Positions 42,928-51,661 of a DNA stretch of 54,272 nt are shown one piece after another (position 1 is the stretch's first letter; each line of letters starts with the position of its first letter). Below the pieces are notes generated by a model. The model worked only from the letters and a program-made list of their open reading frames with translations. It was not told the origin of the DNA and did no database searches. The position numbers and the translations under genes were made by a program. Source of the DNA: Alphaproteobacteria bacterium (lineage in GTDB: Bacteria > Pseudomonadota > Alphaproteobacteria > UBA8366 > GCA-2717185); assembly GCA_012103325.1 (NCBI GenBank), contig WLWY01000021.1, positions 1 through 54,272 of the forward strand, given 5' to 3'.

Positions 42928-43248
42928 TTAGCGGTTCGCTCGTTCGAGCAGCACGTCGGCGTGGCAGGGATGGTCTCCACGACACCAGCACACGAGGTTC
43001 TTGCCACGGAGCCGTTCCAGATTCGCCATCGCGTGCGCCAGCACCTGCTGCTGCTCTGCAACAGTGACATCGCAGCCCGTACAAAGCCTGCCGCCCATAA
43101 GGTCCTTATAGAGTGCGACGCAGCGCTCGGCGGTGCCGTCGCGGCCGATCACGAACGGATTTCCCCATCGGGTCGGGCGTCCGACATAGACCGCATCCGC
43201 CGGCATCCGCCAGCCCTTCTTGCGCGAGCGTTGTATGCGTTGGGGCAT
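42928..43248 (-). CDS. DUF4326 family protein
   Basis: The 106-residue protein shows the full DUF4326 pattern: MPQRIQRSRKKGWRMP, VYVGRPTRWGNPFVIG, then LRGKNLVCWCRGDHPCHADVLL with the cysteine/histidine cluster that may hold a metal. The family is common in phages and mobile regions and its function is unknown. It fits the AT-richer, mixed-origin stretch here. Confidence 0.87.
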   Translation of the reverse strand: MPQRIQRSRKKGWRMPADAVYVGRPTRWGNPFVIGRDGTAERCVALYKDLMGGRLCTGCDVTVAEQQQVLAHAMANLERLRGKNLVCWCRGDHPCHADVLLERANR

Positions 43249-43477
43249 GTGTCCGGTCCTGTTCGTTCAATTCTCCGGCGTTTGTTCTTCCAGCCGGACG
43301 CCGCCACCCTAAATTTTAAGGGCGTTTCCGCGCAAACCATTCCAGAATACAACTAAAATACATTGTAATCATTAAAGTTTTCGATCTCGCAATCACCCGT
43401 TGGTAGCGCGAAAACTAGTTCGCCGCTGACTTCCGACAACCCATTTGTTCTTTTTTTGTTCTTATCGATGGGGAGCG

Positions 43478-43831
43478 ATGTACATGGAGGACTACGCCGA
43501 CACCAAAACCGTGATCAAGCTGTTCGCGTGGATCGCGGCGCTGGAAGCCGAGATCGCCACGATCCGGCAAATCGCCGAACAGGACGACCGGAACGCGGTC
43601 GCCGCCAACGCCTACGACGCGATCCGGTCCCTGGAAAGGCTCATCGTCGAAATCGCCCTCCCCCTCCGCCAGCCACCCCACTTCGCCTGGGACCTGCTGA
43701 TCCAATACGGCCAGCAAGACTTCGCCGCCCACGACTTCAAACCTGCGGAAGCGCCGACGAATGGGCCCTACCTGGACGCGATTTGGGAGCGGGAGGAAAA
43801 GCGGCGGAAAGGGTCGCAGAAGAAGAAGTGA
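43478..43831 (+). CDS. Hypothetical protein
   Basis: The 117-residue acidic, helical protein (start ATG 43478 after GGGGAG, or ATG 43484) has a Lys/Arg-rich tail EREEKRRKGSQKKK. No domain recognised. The 229-base gap in front (43249-43477) is AT-rich and holds only its promoter region as far as I can see. Confidence 0.55.
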   Translation: MYMEDYADTKTVIKLFAWIAALEAEIATIRQIAEQDDRNAVAANAYDAIRSLERLIVEIALPLRQPPHFAWDLLIQYGQQDFAAHDFKPAEAPTNGPYLDAIWEREEKRRKGSQKKK

Positions 43832-44044
43832 GGTACTCGCTGTTTCCAAGAAATCTGCGGAACTAAAGTGACAATACTCTTAACTAAAGGCTATCCCAAT
43901 AAAGTGCACGATCGCTGTCGTTCAAAGTTCTTTCGTAGCGTCGATGCAATGTATCCGGTAACGGCAACGATCAATCCGAAAAAGAAGCCACAGATAGATC
44001 GAACTCCTACATCCAGCGTCTCTGCCTTTTATCCCATCCCTTCG
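43832..44044. other. Intergenic stretch with a start-less membrane-like reading frame
   Basis: On the reverse strand, 43891-44028 is an open frame of 45 codons without ATG, GTG or TTG near its beginning. It contains ICGFFFGLIVAVTGYIAS, followed by a basic tail. It directly follows the membrane gene at 44045-44770 and may be a decayed membrane-protein end or a small protein using an unusual start. Confidence 0.2.
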
Positions 44045-44770
44045 CTACGCCATGCGACCTACATTGACGGTTAATGTACCGAAGTTGCGCTCGAAATGTC
44101 TCAAGAGCGTGTATAAGAATAACGCGATGCCGACCATCTCCATCGTTTCTTCACACGTCATCAGCAAGAAGTAAATTAGATCGGGCTTGCTGGTATGCAC
44201 TACGCTGGCATAGTAACCGATTTGCTCTATGCGCAGCCCCCCCAACGCCTCGAAACCCAAGGCGCCACCCGTAAAGATGGCGCCCGATAAGATCAAACGG
44301 TTGCGGGTCGTTGAATCGGTATGGCGCAGAAAACTGAGTGAACAAAGAAAAACAACCAGCACGAACAGCGACCCGGGAACGATCCAGGTAAAAAACAAAA
44401 GACCGGAACCGGTTATCCACTGCCGCGTAATGGGCGCCAAGCGTTCGTGAACGGAAAACATTTCATCATAGGTCAAACAAAGGAACAAGAAGCCAAAAAC
44501 AAGAAAAAAGACCCACCCGCGCTTATTGGATTTCCGATACCCTTGATACAAAACAAATAGGACCACGGAACTGCAAAATATGGCGAAAGCGGAGAACAGA
44601 GATGGAATATTCTTTTCTATATCCATATTAAAAATGCGCCTAATTCCAAAAATTACGGCATCGCCCGTTGTGATATGGATTACATGCCCCAGTAAGCTGG
44701 CCAGGGCGAGAAACAGGATAATACAGAGATGCAATTGGAATATTCTGTATGGCGAAAAACAGACAGCCAT
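44045..44770 (-). CDS. Polytopic membrane protein of unknown function
   Basis: The 241-residue protein has about seven hydrophobic segments. Conserved-looking acidic and histidine motifs lie at membrane edges: LTYDEMFSVHERLAPI, LGFEALGGLR and LLMTCEETMEMVGIALFLYTLL. The DE..HE and EE..EM pattern recalls membrane enzymes that bind metal, but no family could be named. Composition is AT-rich compared with the flanks. The gap 44771-45004 is AT-rich and holds no gene that I can support. Confidence 0.7.
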   Translation of the reverse strand: MAVCFSPYRIFQLHLCIILFLALASLLGHVIHITTGDAVIFGIRRIFNMDIEKNIPSLFSAFAIFCSSVVLFVLYQGYRKSNKRGWVFFLVFGFLFLCLTYDEMFSVHERLAPITRQWITGSGLLFFTWIVPGSLFVLVVFLCSLSFLRHTDSTTRNRLILSGAIFTGGALGFEALGGLRIEQIGYYASVVHTSKPDLIYFLLMTCEETMEMVGIALFLYTLLRHFERNFGTLTVNVGRMA

Positions 44771-45004
44771 TTTCTTTTCTCCCGCAAGACAATAATCCCA
44801 ACTTGTTCATGACCTTTAATTCAATCGTTACAATCCAAAACCAGCGTCAAAATTTTCGGGAAGGTGTTTCTCTGAAATATTGAAACTTTTGAAAGATCAT
44901 GTACAGAGATGGTTATCGTTTTTGGATCCGCTCAGGTCATGAATTTTGCAGGCTGTGCCGGGTCTGGTCTTGAAATCTTAAATTTCTCAGACAACGCCCT
45001 TTCA

Positions 45005-45406
45005 TCACCCTCCACGCAGCCGGCGAAGTGTCTTCTTCTGCCGCGCCTTCAGGTCACGCAGGCGGCGTTTATCGACGGCGCGGACATTGTCGCCGTCGAA
45101 GCGTTCGCGGCGTTGCAACGCTCTGATCTCGGCATTCGTGTTTTGACGATCCTGCTGCAGCGCGCGGCGTTCAGGCCGAGAGAGTGGGGTCTTCGAGGTG
45201 ACGCTTGGGTCTTTCGGGCCGGACTCGTAGCGGATGAGGCCGGGCGGTTGCGCCGATGGCCCGCCGCCCAGGGGTGCCACCTCGCGTGGCTCGGGCACAA
45301 AGGTCGTTTTGGGCGCAGGCACGCCGGGGCTCCAGATCGGGGTGTGGTTCGGGCTGGCGCAGGCCGCCAATGTCATAAGCGGGACGACGATGAGCAGGCG
45401 CTTCAT
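45005..45406 (-). CDS. Putative lipoprotein, last gene of the glc operon
   Basis: The 133-residue protein starts at ATG 45406, overlapping the glcF stop by four bases (ATGA). Its N-terminus is a lipoprotein signal (MKRLLIVVPLMTLAACASP, lipid cysteine at 16). The body is proline-rich, then a very basic Arg/Lys/Gln coiled stretch (PLSRPERRALQQDRQNTNAE and on). Function unknown. Coupling to glcF may reflect shared transcription only. Confidence 0.7.
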   Translation of the reverse strand: MKRLLIVVPLMTLAACASPNHTPIWSPGVPAPKTTFVPEPREVAPLGGGPSAQPPGLIRYESGPKDPSVTSKTPLSRPERRALQQDRQNTNAEIRALQRRERFDGDNVRAVDKRRLRDLKARQKKTLRRLRGG

Positions 45407-46716
45407 AGCGCCGTGTCGGCGATAACGGCCTGGCCCTCCAGCGCCGCCGGCGGCGGGCCGCCGGTCGCCCAATCGAGCAGTTCCACCGTATGTACCACCG
45501 GCAACGCGCCCGCGGCGATCTGCTGAATGCAGCCAATATTGCCAGCGGTGACGATGTCGGCTCCCGTACGGGCGATGTTTGCCAGCTTGCGGTCGCGCAG
45601 CCGCGTCGCGAGCTCAGGCTGCAATAGGTTGTAGGTGCCGGCCGAACCGCAGCAGAGATGCGCTTCCGGCACGGCGCGCACCTCGAACCCCGCTTCGCTT
45701 AGCAGGGCCTTTGGTGCCTCCGTGATCTTCTGGCCATGCTGCAGGGAGCAGGCGGCGTGATAGGCGATCGCGAGCCGGGGTCTTGCCAGCACGGGGCCGA
45801 GCCCGATTTCCGCCAGGTACTCGGTAATGTCACGAGTCAAGGACGACACGCGCGCGGCATCCTCCCGCAGCGCCGGATCCTCGCGGAACATGAACCCGTA
45901 ATCCTTGACCGTGGTGCCGCAGCCGGACGCGTTGATGACGACGGCATCCAGACCCTCGTCGTCGATCTCGCGGGTCCAGGCGGCGATGTTGGCGGCGGCC
46001 TGCGTATGGCTGTCCGTGGTGCGGCCCATATGGTGGGTCAGCGCGCCGCAACAGCCGGCGCCACGCGCGACGACGACCTCGATACCGCGCCGCGTCAGCA
46101 GCCGAACGGTGGCTTCGTTGATCGACGGGCTCAGCACCTGCTGCGCGCAGCCGGTCATCAGGGCGACGCGCCCCTGCCTTTTCCCTTCCGCTGGAACGAT
46201 CTGCGGCCGGTCGACCGGCGACGGCGACGGAATGCGAGCCCGCGCCATCGACAGCATGCCCTTCAACCGGCCCGGCGCTAGCGCCGCGAACGGACGCGCC
46301 ACCCAGGCGCCGATCAGTGCGAGGCGGAACAGCTTAGGGCGCGGCAGCAACCAGGCGAGCAGGTTGCGCAGAATCTGCTCCGCCACGGGCCGCTGGTAGG
46401 TTTCCTCGATATGATGGCGCGCATGATCGACCAGGTGCATGTAATGCACGCCCGACGGACAGGTCGTCATGCAGGAGAGACAGGACAGGCAGCGGTCGAC
46501 ATGGCGCACGACCCGCGCCGAGGCCGCCTTGCCGTTCTCTAGCATCTCCTTGATCAGATAGATGCGCCCGCGCGGACTGTCGAGCTCGTCGCCGCGTAGC
46601 ACATAGGTTGGACAGGTCGCGGTGCAGAACCCGCAATGCACGCAGTTGCGCAGAATCTGGTTGGCTTCCGCAATGTCCGGATCGGCGAGCTGGGCCAGGG
46701 TGAATTGGGTCTGCAT
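45403..46716 (-). CDS. glcF: Glycolate oxidase iron-sulfur subunit GlcF
   Basis: The 437-residue subunit carries two [4Fe-4S] motifs (CVHCGFCTATCP near residue 25 and CLSCLSCMTTCPSG near 75) and two CCG domains (GAGCCGALTHHMG and HLCCGSAGTYN). It passes electrons from the GlcDE flavin unit to the quinone pool in oxidation of glycolate to glyoxylate. It lies 11 bases after glcE in the order glcD-glcE-glcF. Confidence 0.94.
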   Translation of the reverse strand: MQTQFTLAQLADPDIAEANQILRNCVHCGFCTATCPTYVLRGDELDSPRGRIYLIKEMLENGKAASARVVRHVDRCLSCLSCMTTCPSGVHYMHLVDHARHHIEETYQRPVAEQILRNLLAWLLPRPKLFRLALIGAWVARPFAALAPGRLKGMLSMARARIPSPSPVDRPQIVPAEGKRQGRVALMTGCAQQVLSPSINEATVRLLTRRGIEVVVARGAGCCGALTHHMGRTTDSHTQAAANIAAWTREIDDEGLDAVVINASGCGTTVKDYGFMFREDPALREDAARVSSLTRDITEYLAEIGLGPVLARPRLAIAYHAACSLQHGQKITEAPKALLSEAGFEVRAVPEAHLCCGSAGTYNLLQPELATRLRDRKLANIARTGADIVTAGNIGCIQQIAAGALPVVHTVELLDWATGGPPPAALEGQAVIADTAL

Positions 46717-46727
46717 GATTCCTGGTC

Positions 46728-47948
46728 TCAGACCCCCGCATACATGCGGCCGGGATTGAGCACGCCGCGCGGGTCGAAGCCCTCCTTCAGACGCTGGCTG
46801 AGCCGAGCGAGACCGGGGTCCTGGGGCTGAAAGACCGGAATGGCGCTACGCAGCTCCGCGGGCGCACGGATCAGGGTCGCGTGGCCGCCGGACGCGCCAA
46901 GCGCCGCCCGGATGCGCGCATGGTCGGCCTCGATGGGCACCGCCAGCCAGACCAGCCCACCGCCCCAATCGAGGAACGCCTCGCCGCCAAGGGCTTGGCT
47001 TAGTTCCATGGCGAGCGCAGCACCGGATTGCGGCGGCACTGAAATTTTCCAAACGGCGCGCGTGTCCCCCGCCACAGCGAAAGGACGCACATCGCGAACC
47101 TCCCGCCAGAACGCGCCCGAGTTATGGCCGTGCAGCTCTTCGGTCTCTCCGAACGCCGCGAGCTGAGTGCGCAGCGCGTCGCAGCGGTATTCGACGGAGG
47201 GGCCCGGTCCCTCGACGCGGATGGCGGCAACCGATGCGCCGGAATCCTTGACGTAGCCGACGCCGGATTGCGCCGCGAGAGGCTGCGGCAGCCATGCGGC
47301 GGCGGACACCTCGTAGGGACTCTGCAGTGCCTTGGTCATCGCCGCCGTCGCCGTTTGACCGTCGCAGCCGAAGACCAGAACCGTCCGCGTTTTGGCGGCG
47401 GCGGGCAGCACCTTGACCGTCACCTGGGTCATCGCGCCGAGCGTGCCCCAGGACCCGGCCATCGCCTTGCACAGATCGTAGCCGGTCACGTTCTTCACCA
47501 CCCGGCCGCCCGACTTGAACACCTCGCCCCTTCCGCTGACCGCGATAAAGCCGAGGAAGTGATCGCGCGCGGCACCCGCCTTGATACGGCGCGGTCCCGC
47601 CAGGTTGGCCGCGAGCACGCCGCCTAGAGTCCCCGCCCCTTCGGGCTGTCCCAGCAACGGCCCGTAATCCGGCGGCTCGAACGCGAGCTCCTGGCTTTGC
47701 TCGGCGAGGGCAGCGTGGATATCGGCGATGGGGGTTCCCGGCCCGGCGGAAAGGACAAGCTCCTCCGCCTCGTACAACGTGATACCGGTGAGCTGCGACA
47801 GATCAAGCGTATGGGCGGCGTTGCCGGGCCGGCCGATGGCGCGCTTGGAGCCGCCGCCGACGAGTTCCAGCGGGGTTTCCTCCGCTGCCGCCCAGGCCAC
47901 CGCTTCGCGGACCTGATCGACATTCTCCGGTTTCAGCAGAGTCGCCAT
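46728..47948 (-). CDS. glcE: Glycolate oxidase FAD-binding subunit GlcE
   Basis: The 406-residue protein starts at ATG 47948 (MATLLKPENVDQVREAVAWA). It is the short second flavin-domain subunit, with LELVGGGSKRAIGRP, EAEELVLSAGPGTPIADIHAAL, GAGTLGGVLAANLAGPRRIKAGAARDHFLG and the late GVLNPGRMYAG. It starts 8 bases after the glcD stop. A longer upstream frame in the same phase overlaps glcD and is not coding. Confidence 0.93.
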   Translation of the reverse strand: MATLLKPENVDQVREAVAWAAAEETPLELVGGGSKRAIGRPGNAAHTLDLSQLTGITLYEAEELVLSAGPGTPIADIHAALAEQSQELAFEPPDYGPLLGQPEGAGTLGGVLAANLAGPRRIKAGAARDHFLGFIAVSGRGEVFKSGGRVVKNVTGYDLCKAMAGSWGTLGAMTQVTVKVLPAAAKTRTVLVFGCDGQTATAAMTKALQSPYEVSAAAWLPQPLAAQSGVGYVKDSGASVAAIRVEGPGPSVEYRCDALRTQLAAFGETEELHGHNSGAFWREVRDVRPFAVAGDTRAVWKISVPPQSGAALAMELSQALGGEAFLDWGGGLVWLAVPIEADHARIRAALGASGGHATLIRAPAELRSAIPVFQPQDPGLARLSQRLKEGFDPRGVLNPGRMYAGV

Positions 47949-47956
47949 GGCGTGTG

Positions 47957-49444
47957 TCAGAACCGTGGCAGGTCGGGAAAGCGCATCTGCCCGCGCTTGA
48001 TATGGACGCGGCCGAGCTCGGCGCAGCGGTGCAGCTCGGGGAAGACCTTGCCGGGGTTGAGCAGCGAGTCCGGATCGAAGACGCATTTGACCCGCTGCTG
48101 CTGGTTGAGATCGTCCTCGGTGAACATGGTGCCCATGAGGTCGCGCTTTTCGACGCCGACGCCGTGCTCGCCGGTCAGGACGCCGCCGACCTCGACGCAA
48201 AGCTTGAGGATCTCGGCGCCGAATTCCTCAGTCTTTTCCAGCTCCCCCGGTTTGTTGGCATCATACAGGATCAGCGGGTGCAGGTTGCCGTCGCCGGCGT
48301 GGAAGACGTTGGCGACGCGCAGGCCGTAGATCTCCGAAAGTTCCGCCATGCGGGACAGGACGCGCGGCAGTTGGCTGCGCGGGATCGTGCCGTCCATGCA
48401 GTAATAGTCCGGCGAAATGCGGCCAATCGCGGGGAACGCCGCCTTGCGCCCGGCCCAGAAACGGGCCCGCTCGTCCTCGCTGTTGGACACGCGGATCGAT
48501 ACCGCACCATTGTCCTTCGCAATGCCCTCCACGGCCTCGATCAGATAGTCGACCTCACTCTCCGGGCCGTCCAGCTCGACAATCAAAAGCGCTTCTACAT
48601 CAAGGGGATAACCTGCCTCGACAAAGGCCTCCGCGGCGGCGATGGCGGGCCGGTCCATCATCTCCATACCTCCCGGTATTATACCGGCCCCAATCACCCC
48701 CGCCACGCACGCGCCGGCGGCTTCGTTCGAGGGGAATCCGACCAGCACCGCCCGCGCGATTTCCGGCGCCCGCAGGAGGCGCACCGTTACCTCGGTCACG
48801 ACGCCGAGCAGCCCTTCCGAGCCAGTCAGCAGGCCGAGCATGTCGTAGCCTTCGGAATCGAGATGCTTACCGCCGATGCGGATCACCTCGCCATCCATCA
48901 TCACAACTTCAAGGCCGAGCACGTTGTTCGTGGTCAGCCCGTATTTCAGGCAGTGCACGCCACCGGAGTTCTCGGCGATATTGCCACCGATGGTGCAGGC
49001 GATCTGGCTCGACGGGTCGGGCGCATAGTAGAAGCCATCGGCCCGCACGGCATCGGTGATCCCCAGATTGGTGACGCCCGGCTGCACCACCGCACAGCGG
49101 TTGTCGTAGTCGATCTCGAGGATCCGGTTGAACTTGGCGAGGCCGAGGATGATGCCATCGGCGAGCGGCAACGCGCCGCCGGACAGCGAAGTGCCAGCAC
49201 CGCGCGGCACGACCTTGACCCCATTTTCGTGGCAATAACGCAGGACGCGGCTTACTTGCTCGACCCTCTCGGGCAGGACGACGATCAGCGGCAGCGTCTT
49301 GTATGCGGTCAGCCCGTCCGACTCATAAGGGCGCAGGGCCTCCTCATCGACGATGACACCCTCGCCGGGCACGATCTCCCGCAGCGCAGCGGCGATTTCC
49401 GGCCGCCGCGCCATAACGCCGTCGTCGGGCTTGGGCATCTCCAT
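47957..49444 (-). CDS. glcD: Glycolate oxidase subunit GlcD
   Basis: The 495-residue FAD-linked oxidase has the PCMH-type domain VVLPERVEQVSRVLRYCHENGVKVVPRGAGTSLSGGALP, GGNIAENSGGVHCLKYGLT, and the C-terminal substrate-binding motifs ANVFHAGDGNLHPLI and GGVLTGEHGVG. It catalyses oxidation of glycolate (or D-lactate in relatives). It is the first gene of the operon (ATG 49444 or 49438). No glcC-type regulator lies next to it. Confidence 0.94.
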   Translation of the reverse strand: MEMPKPDDGVMARRPEIAAALREIVPGEGVIVDEEALRPYESDGLTAYKTLPLIVVLPERVEQVSRVLRYCHENGVKVVPRGAGTSLSGGALPLADGIILGLAKFNRILEIDYDNRCAVVQPGVTNLGITDAVRADGFYYAPDPSSQIACTIGGNIAENSGGVHCLKYGLTTNNVLGLEVVMMDGEVIRIGGKHLDSEGYDMLGLLTGSEGLLGVVTEVTVRLLRAPEIARAVLVGFPSNEAAGACVAGVIGAGIIPGGMEMMDRPAIAAAEAFVEAGYPLDVEALLIVELDGPESEVDYLIEAVEGIAKDNGAVSIRVSNSEDERARFWAGRKAAFPAIGRISPDYYCMDGTIPRSQLPRVLSRMAELSEIYGLRVANVFHAGDGNLHPLILYDANKPGELEKTEEFGAEILKLCVEVGGVLTGEHGVGVEKRDLMGTMFTEDDLNQQQRVKCVFDPDSLLNPGKVFPELHRCAELGRVHIKRGQMRFPDLPRF

Positions 49445-49500
49445 GGCACATCACCGCGTCAGCTGCGATCCAACCGGTAATACCGCGTTGCAACCACTCG

Positions 49501-49530
49501 AGAAACAAAAAACCGCGCGAAAGCGCGGTT
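49501..49530 (-). terminator. Rho-independent terminator of rpmJ
   Basis: On the reverse strand AACCGCGC-TTTC-GCGCGGTT forms an eight-pair stem with a four-base loop, followed at once by TTTTGTTT. It lies 28 bases after the rpmJ stop and separates rpmJ from glcD transcription. Confidence 0.88.
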
Positions 49531-49557
49531 CTGCTACCGTTATCTTAGGCTGTCAGC

Positions 49558-49683
49558 TCAGCCTTGGCGGGCCTTGAAACGCGGGTTCCGCTTGTTGATC
49601 ACGTATACGCGGCCCCGGCGGCGCACCACACGGCAATCCTTGTGGCGGGTTTTCATCGATTTCAGCGAACGTACGACTTTCAT
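49558..49683 (-). CDS. rpmJ: 50S ribosomal protein L36
   Basis: The 41-residue protein MKVVRSLKSMKTRHKDCRVV... RRRGRVYVINKRNPRFKARQG is ribosomal protein L36 of the longer, zinc-ligand-poor type, which keeps only one of the four metal ligands (Cys17). It binds 23S rRNA late in large-subunit assembly. ATG 49683 is preceded by a promoter-sized gap and the gene ends at its own terminator, so it is monocistronic. Confidence 0.95.
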   Translation of the reverse strand: MKVVRSLKSMKTRHKDCRVVRRRGRVYVINKRNPRFKARQG

Positions 49684-49780
49684 AACGCAATTCCGTCGAA
49701 TAACTGTGGGGCCAGTTGAACGCGCGGAAAATAGGGATCGCACCGCCCTATGTCAACGCGAATTGTGTCAGCCCGACAGC

Positions 49781-50791
49781 TTAGCGTATATCCGGTTTCG
49801 GCCGCCGAGCATGCACCCGCAGGAAGCGCAGATGTCCCGCCTTCATCGCCTTCATGCGGTGCTGCCAGATTTCCGCTTCGTGCATCATCACATCGACAAA
49901 CCGCCGGTCGATCGACTGATCATCCAGCGTCTCGGCGAATTCCGCCCATCCATCGCGGACCCGATCCCGGTATTGGGAGGTCTCGTCCTCAAAAGCGATA
50001 ATCTCGAAGCCCAGTTCGGCTAGGCAGTTCTTATAATCCTCCGCGGTCCATGGATTGGATGCCACTGGCTCCGATTTGGACCAGGTCTTGATTTCCTGAG
50101 TCTCTTCTGATTCGGCCGTCCCGTAAATCAGATCGGTAAAGACGAGGTGACCGTCGTCTTTTAACGATTTCCATATTTCGGAGAGCATATTCTGTTTGTC
50201 CAGAAACTTATGAAACACCTCATGGCCGTAGACGCATTGATACCGATCCACACGCAGGACAAAATTGTGGGCCAGAAAATGGGAAACCGGCGCCTGTTTT
50301 TCCAAAGCCAGATCTGCGGCACGCGCAGCACCCATTTTCGCAATGCCTTCGTGCATTTCAAGCCCTTCAACCATCGCATCCAATGCGACAGAAATAGCCC
50401 GATTGCTGCCACCAAGACCGGCAGATAAATCTAGGGCAACCGAGCCAGGCCGCAAATCCACACCGGCGAGACACTCTTTCGCATATTCTTCGCCGCCCGG
50501 CACGATCTGCCCCTTGCCCCAAACGCGCTCTTGGATCGACATTAGCAGTTCGAATTCCGTTTTATTCGATTCTGCGGCCGCAATCGGTTCGTCGATCTTG
50601 ATTTCTGCGGAAGAAGGTCCCTTTTCCGCTTTCCGCTGGCGTTTCAGCAGCGTTTCCGCATCAATACCTTCCCACCACGCCTGAAACCTGAGTTTCAGCG
50701 GGATGTAATTGCTTTTTTGGGCACGCCTGGCATCCGCCGCCGATACGGCGGCAGCGGGCTGCGCACGCCGTTTTTTCGCTGCTGCGGCCAT
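49781..50791 (-). CDS. Class I SAM-dependent methyltransferase
   Basis: The 336-residue protein has a basic, alanine-rich N-terminus and then a methyltransferase fold. SVALDLSAGLGGSNRAISVAL is motif I (a variant of DxGxGxG), MVEGLEMHEGIAKMG supplies the ribose-binding acid, YGHEVFHKFLDKQNMLSEIW and LKDDGHLVFTDLIYG follow. The end resembles phosphoethanolamine/sterol-type small-molecule methyltransferases. Substrate unknown. It is divergent from the ABC export operon. Confidence 0.85.
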   Translation of the reverse strand: MAAAAKKRRAQPAAAVSAADARRAQKSNYIPLKLRFQAWWEGIDAETLLKRQRKAEKGPSSAEIKIDEPIAAAESNKTEFELLMSIQERVWGKGQIVPGGEEYAKECLAGVDLRPGSVALDLSAGLGGSNRAISVALDAMVEGLEMHEGIAKMGAARAADLALEKQAPVSHFLAHNFVLRVDRYQCVYGHEVFHKFLDKQNMLSEIWKSLKDDGHLVFTDLIYGTAESEETQEIKTWSKSEPVASNPWTAEDYKNCLAELGFEIIAFEDETSQYRDRVRDGWAEFAETLDDQSIDRRFVDVMMHEAEIWQHRMKAMKAGHLRFLRVHARRPKPDIR

Positions 50792-50926
50792 CCTACATAT
50801 TTGGGTAGCGCATCATAAAATATCGTTAACGCCAGAGGTTCCAATTCATCAAGCAAATAGTCGCAACCCGCCAGAATCCGCCGCAATCTGCTGGCGCGGG
50901 CTTATTCAAGCAATTAGGTATGGCCT

Positions 50927-51658
50927 ATGAGCGAAGCCCCCGTTGCGCCAGATGCCAAGCGGACCCTCAGCGCTCGCGGCCTGTCGAAGATCTATCATAG
51001 CGGCGAAGTAATCGTCCGCGCACTCGACAATGTCGATTTCGACTTGTTCCGCGGTGAAATCGTGGTGCTTCTCGGCCCTTCCGGCAGCGGCAAATCGACG
51101 CTCCTCAACATCGTAGGCGGGCTTGATGCGCCCAGCAAAGGTCAGGTCTTTTTCAAAGATCAGGAGTTAACGCGTTTTAACGATCGCGCGCTCACCGCCT
51201 ATCGGCGCGACCATGTCGGATTCGTCTTTCAATTCTACAATCTGATCCCCAGCCTCACTGCAGCGGAGAACGTAGCCCTCGTCACCGAGATCGCGCCCGA
51301 CCCGGTCGCGCCGGCGGACGCCCTGGCTCTGGTTGGACTGGCGGACCGTATCCACCATTTTCCGGCACAGCTATCGGGCGGCGAACAGCAGCGGGTCGCC
51401 ATCGCCCGCGCCATTGCAAAACGGCCGGAAATCCTGCTCTGCGACGAGCCGACCGGCGCCCTGGACAGCAAGACGGGCGTTATCGTGCTGGAAGCGCTGG
51501 AGACGATCAACCGGGAGTTCGGCACGGCAACCGCGCTGATTACACACAATGCCGATATCGCCAAGATGGCCGACCGTATCGTGACGCTGGGCGATGGCCG
51601 CGTGACCAGCGTACAGGAAAACGAAAATCGCCTGCCGGCCGCACAGATCGAGTGGTAG
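50927..51658 (+). CDS. ABC transporter ATP-binding protein (MacB/LolD-like)
   Basis: The 243-residue ATPase has Walker A LLGPSGSGKSTLLN (about residue 50), Q-loop VGFVFQFYNLIPSLTAAENV, signature LSGGEQQRVAIARAIA, Walker B ILLCDEPTGALD and H-loop ALITHNADIA. This spectrum is that of the LolD/MacB/FtsE group that powers FtsX-type permeases. Three bases separate it from the permease gene, and a membrane-fusion gene follows. Confidence 0.95.
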   Translation: MSEAPVAPDAKRTLSARGLSKIYHSGEVIVRALDNVDFDLFRGEIVVLLGPSGSGKSTLLNIVGGLDAPSKGQVFFKDQELTRFNDRALTAYRRDHVGFVFQFYNLIPSLTAAENVALVTEIAPDPVAPADALALVGLADRIHHFPAQLSGGEQQRVAIARAIAKRPEILLCDEPTGALDSKTGVIVLEALETINREFGTATALITHNADIAKMADRIVTLGDGRVTSVQENENRLPAAQIEW

Positions 51659-51661
51659 GCG

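Noticed and set aside
47954..49480. 508-codon forward frame opposite glcD
   Set aside because: It is a complementary shadow of glcD with low-complexity, His/Arg/Asp-rich translation.
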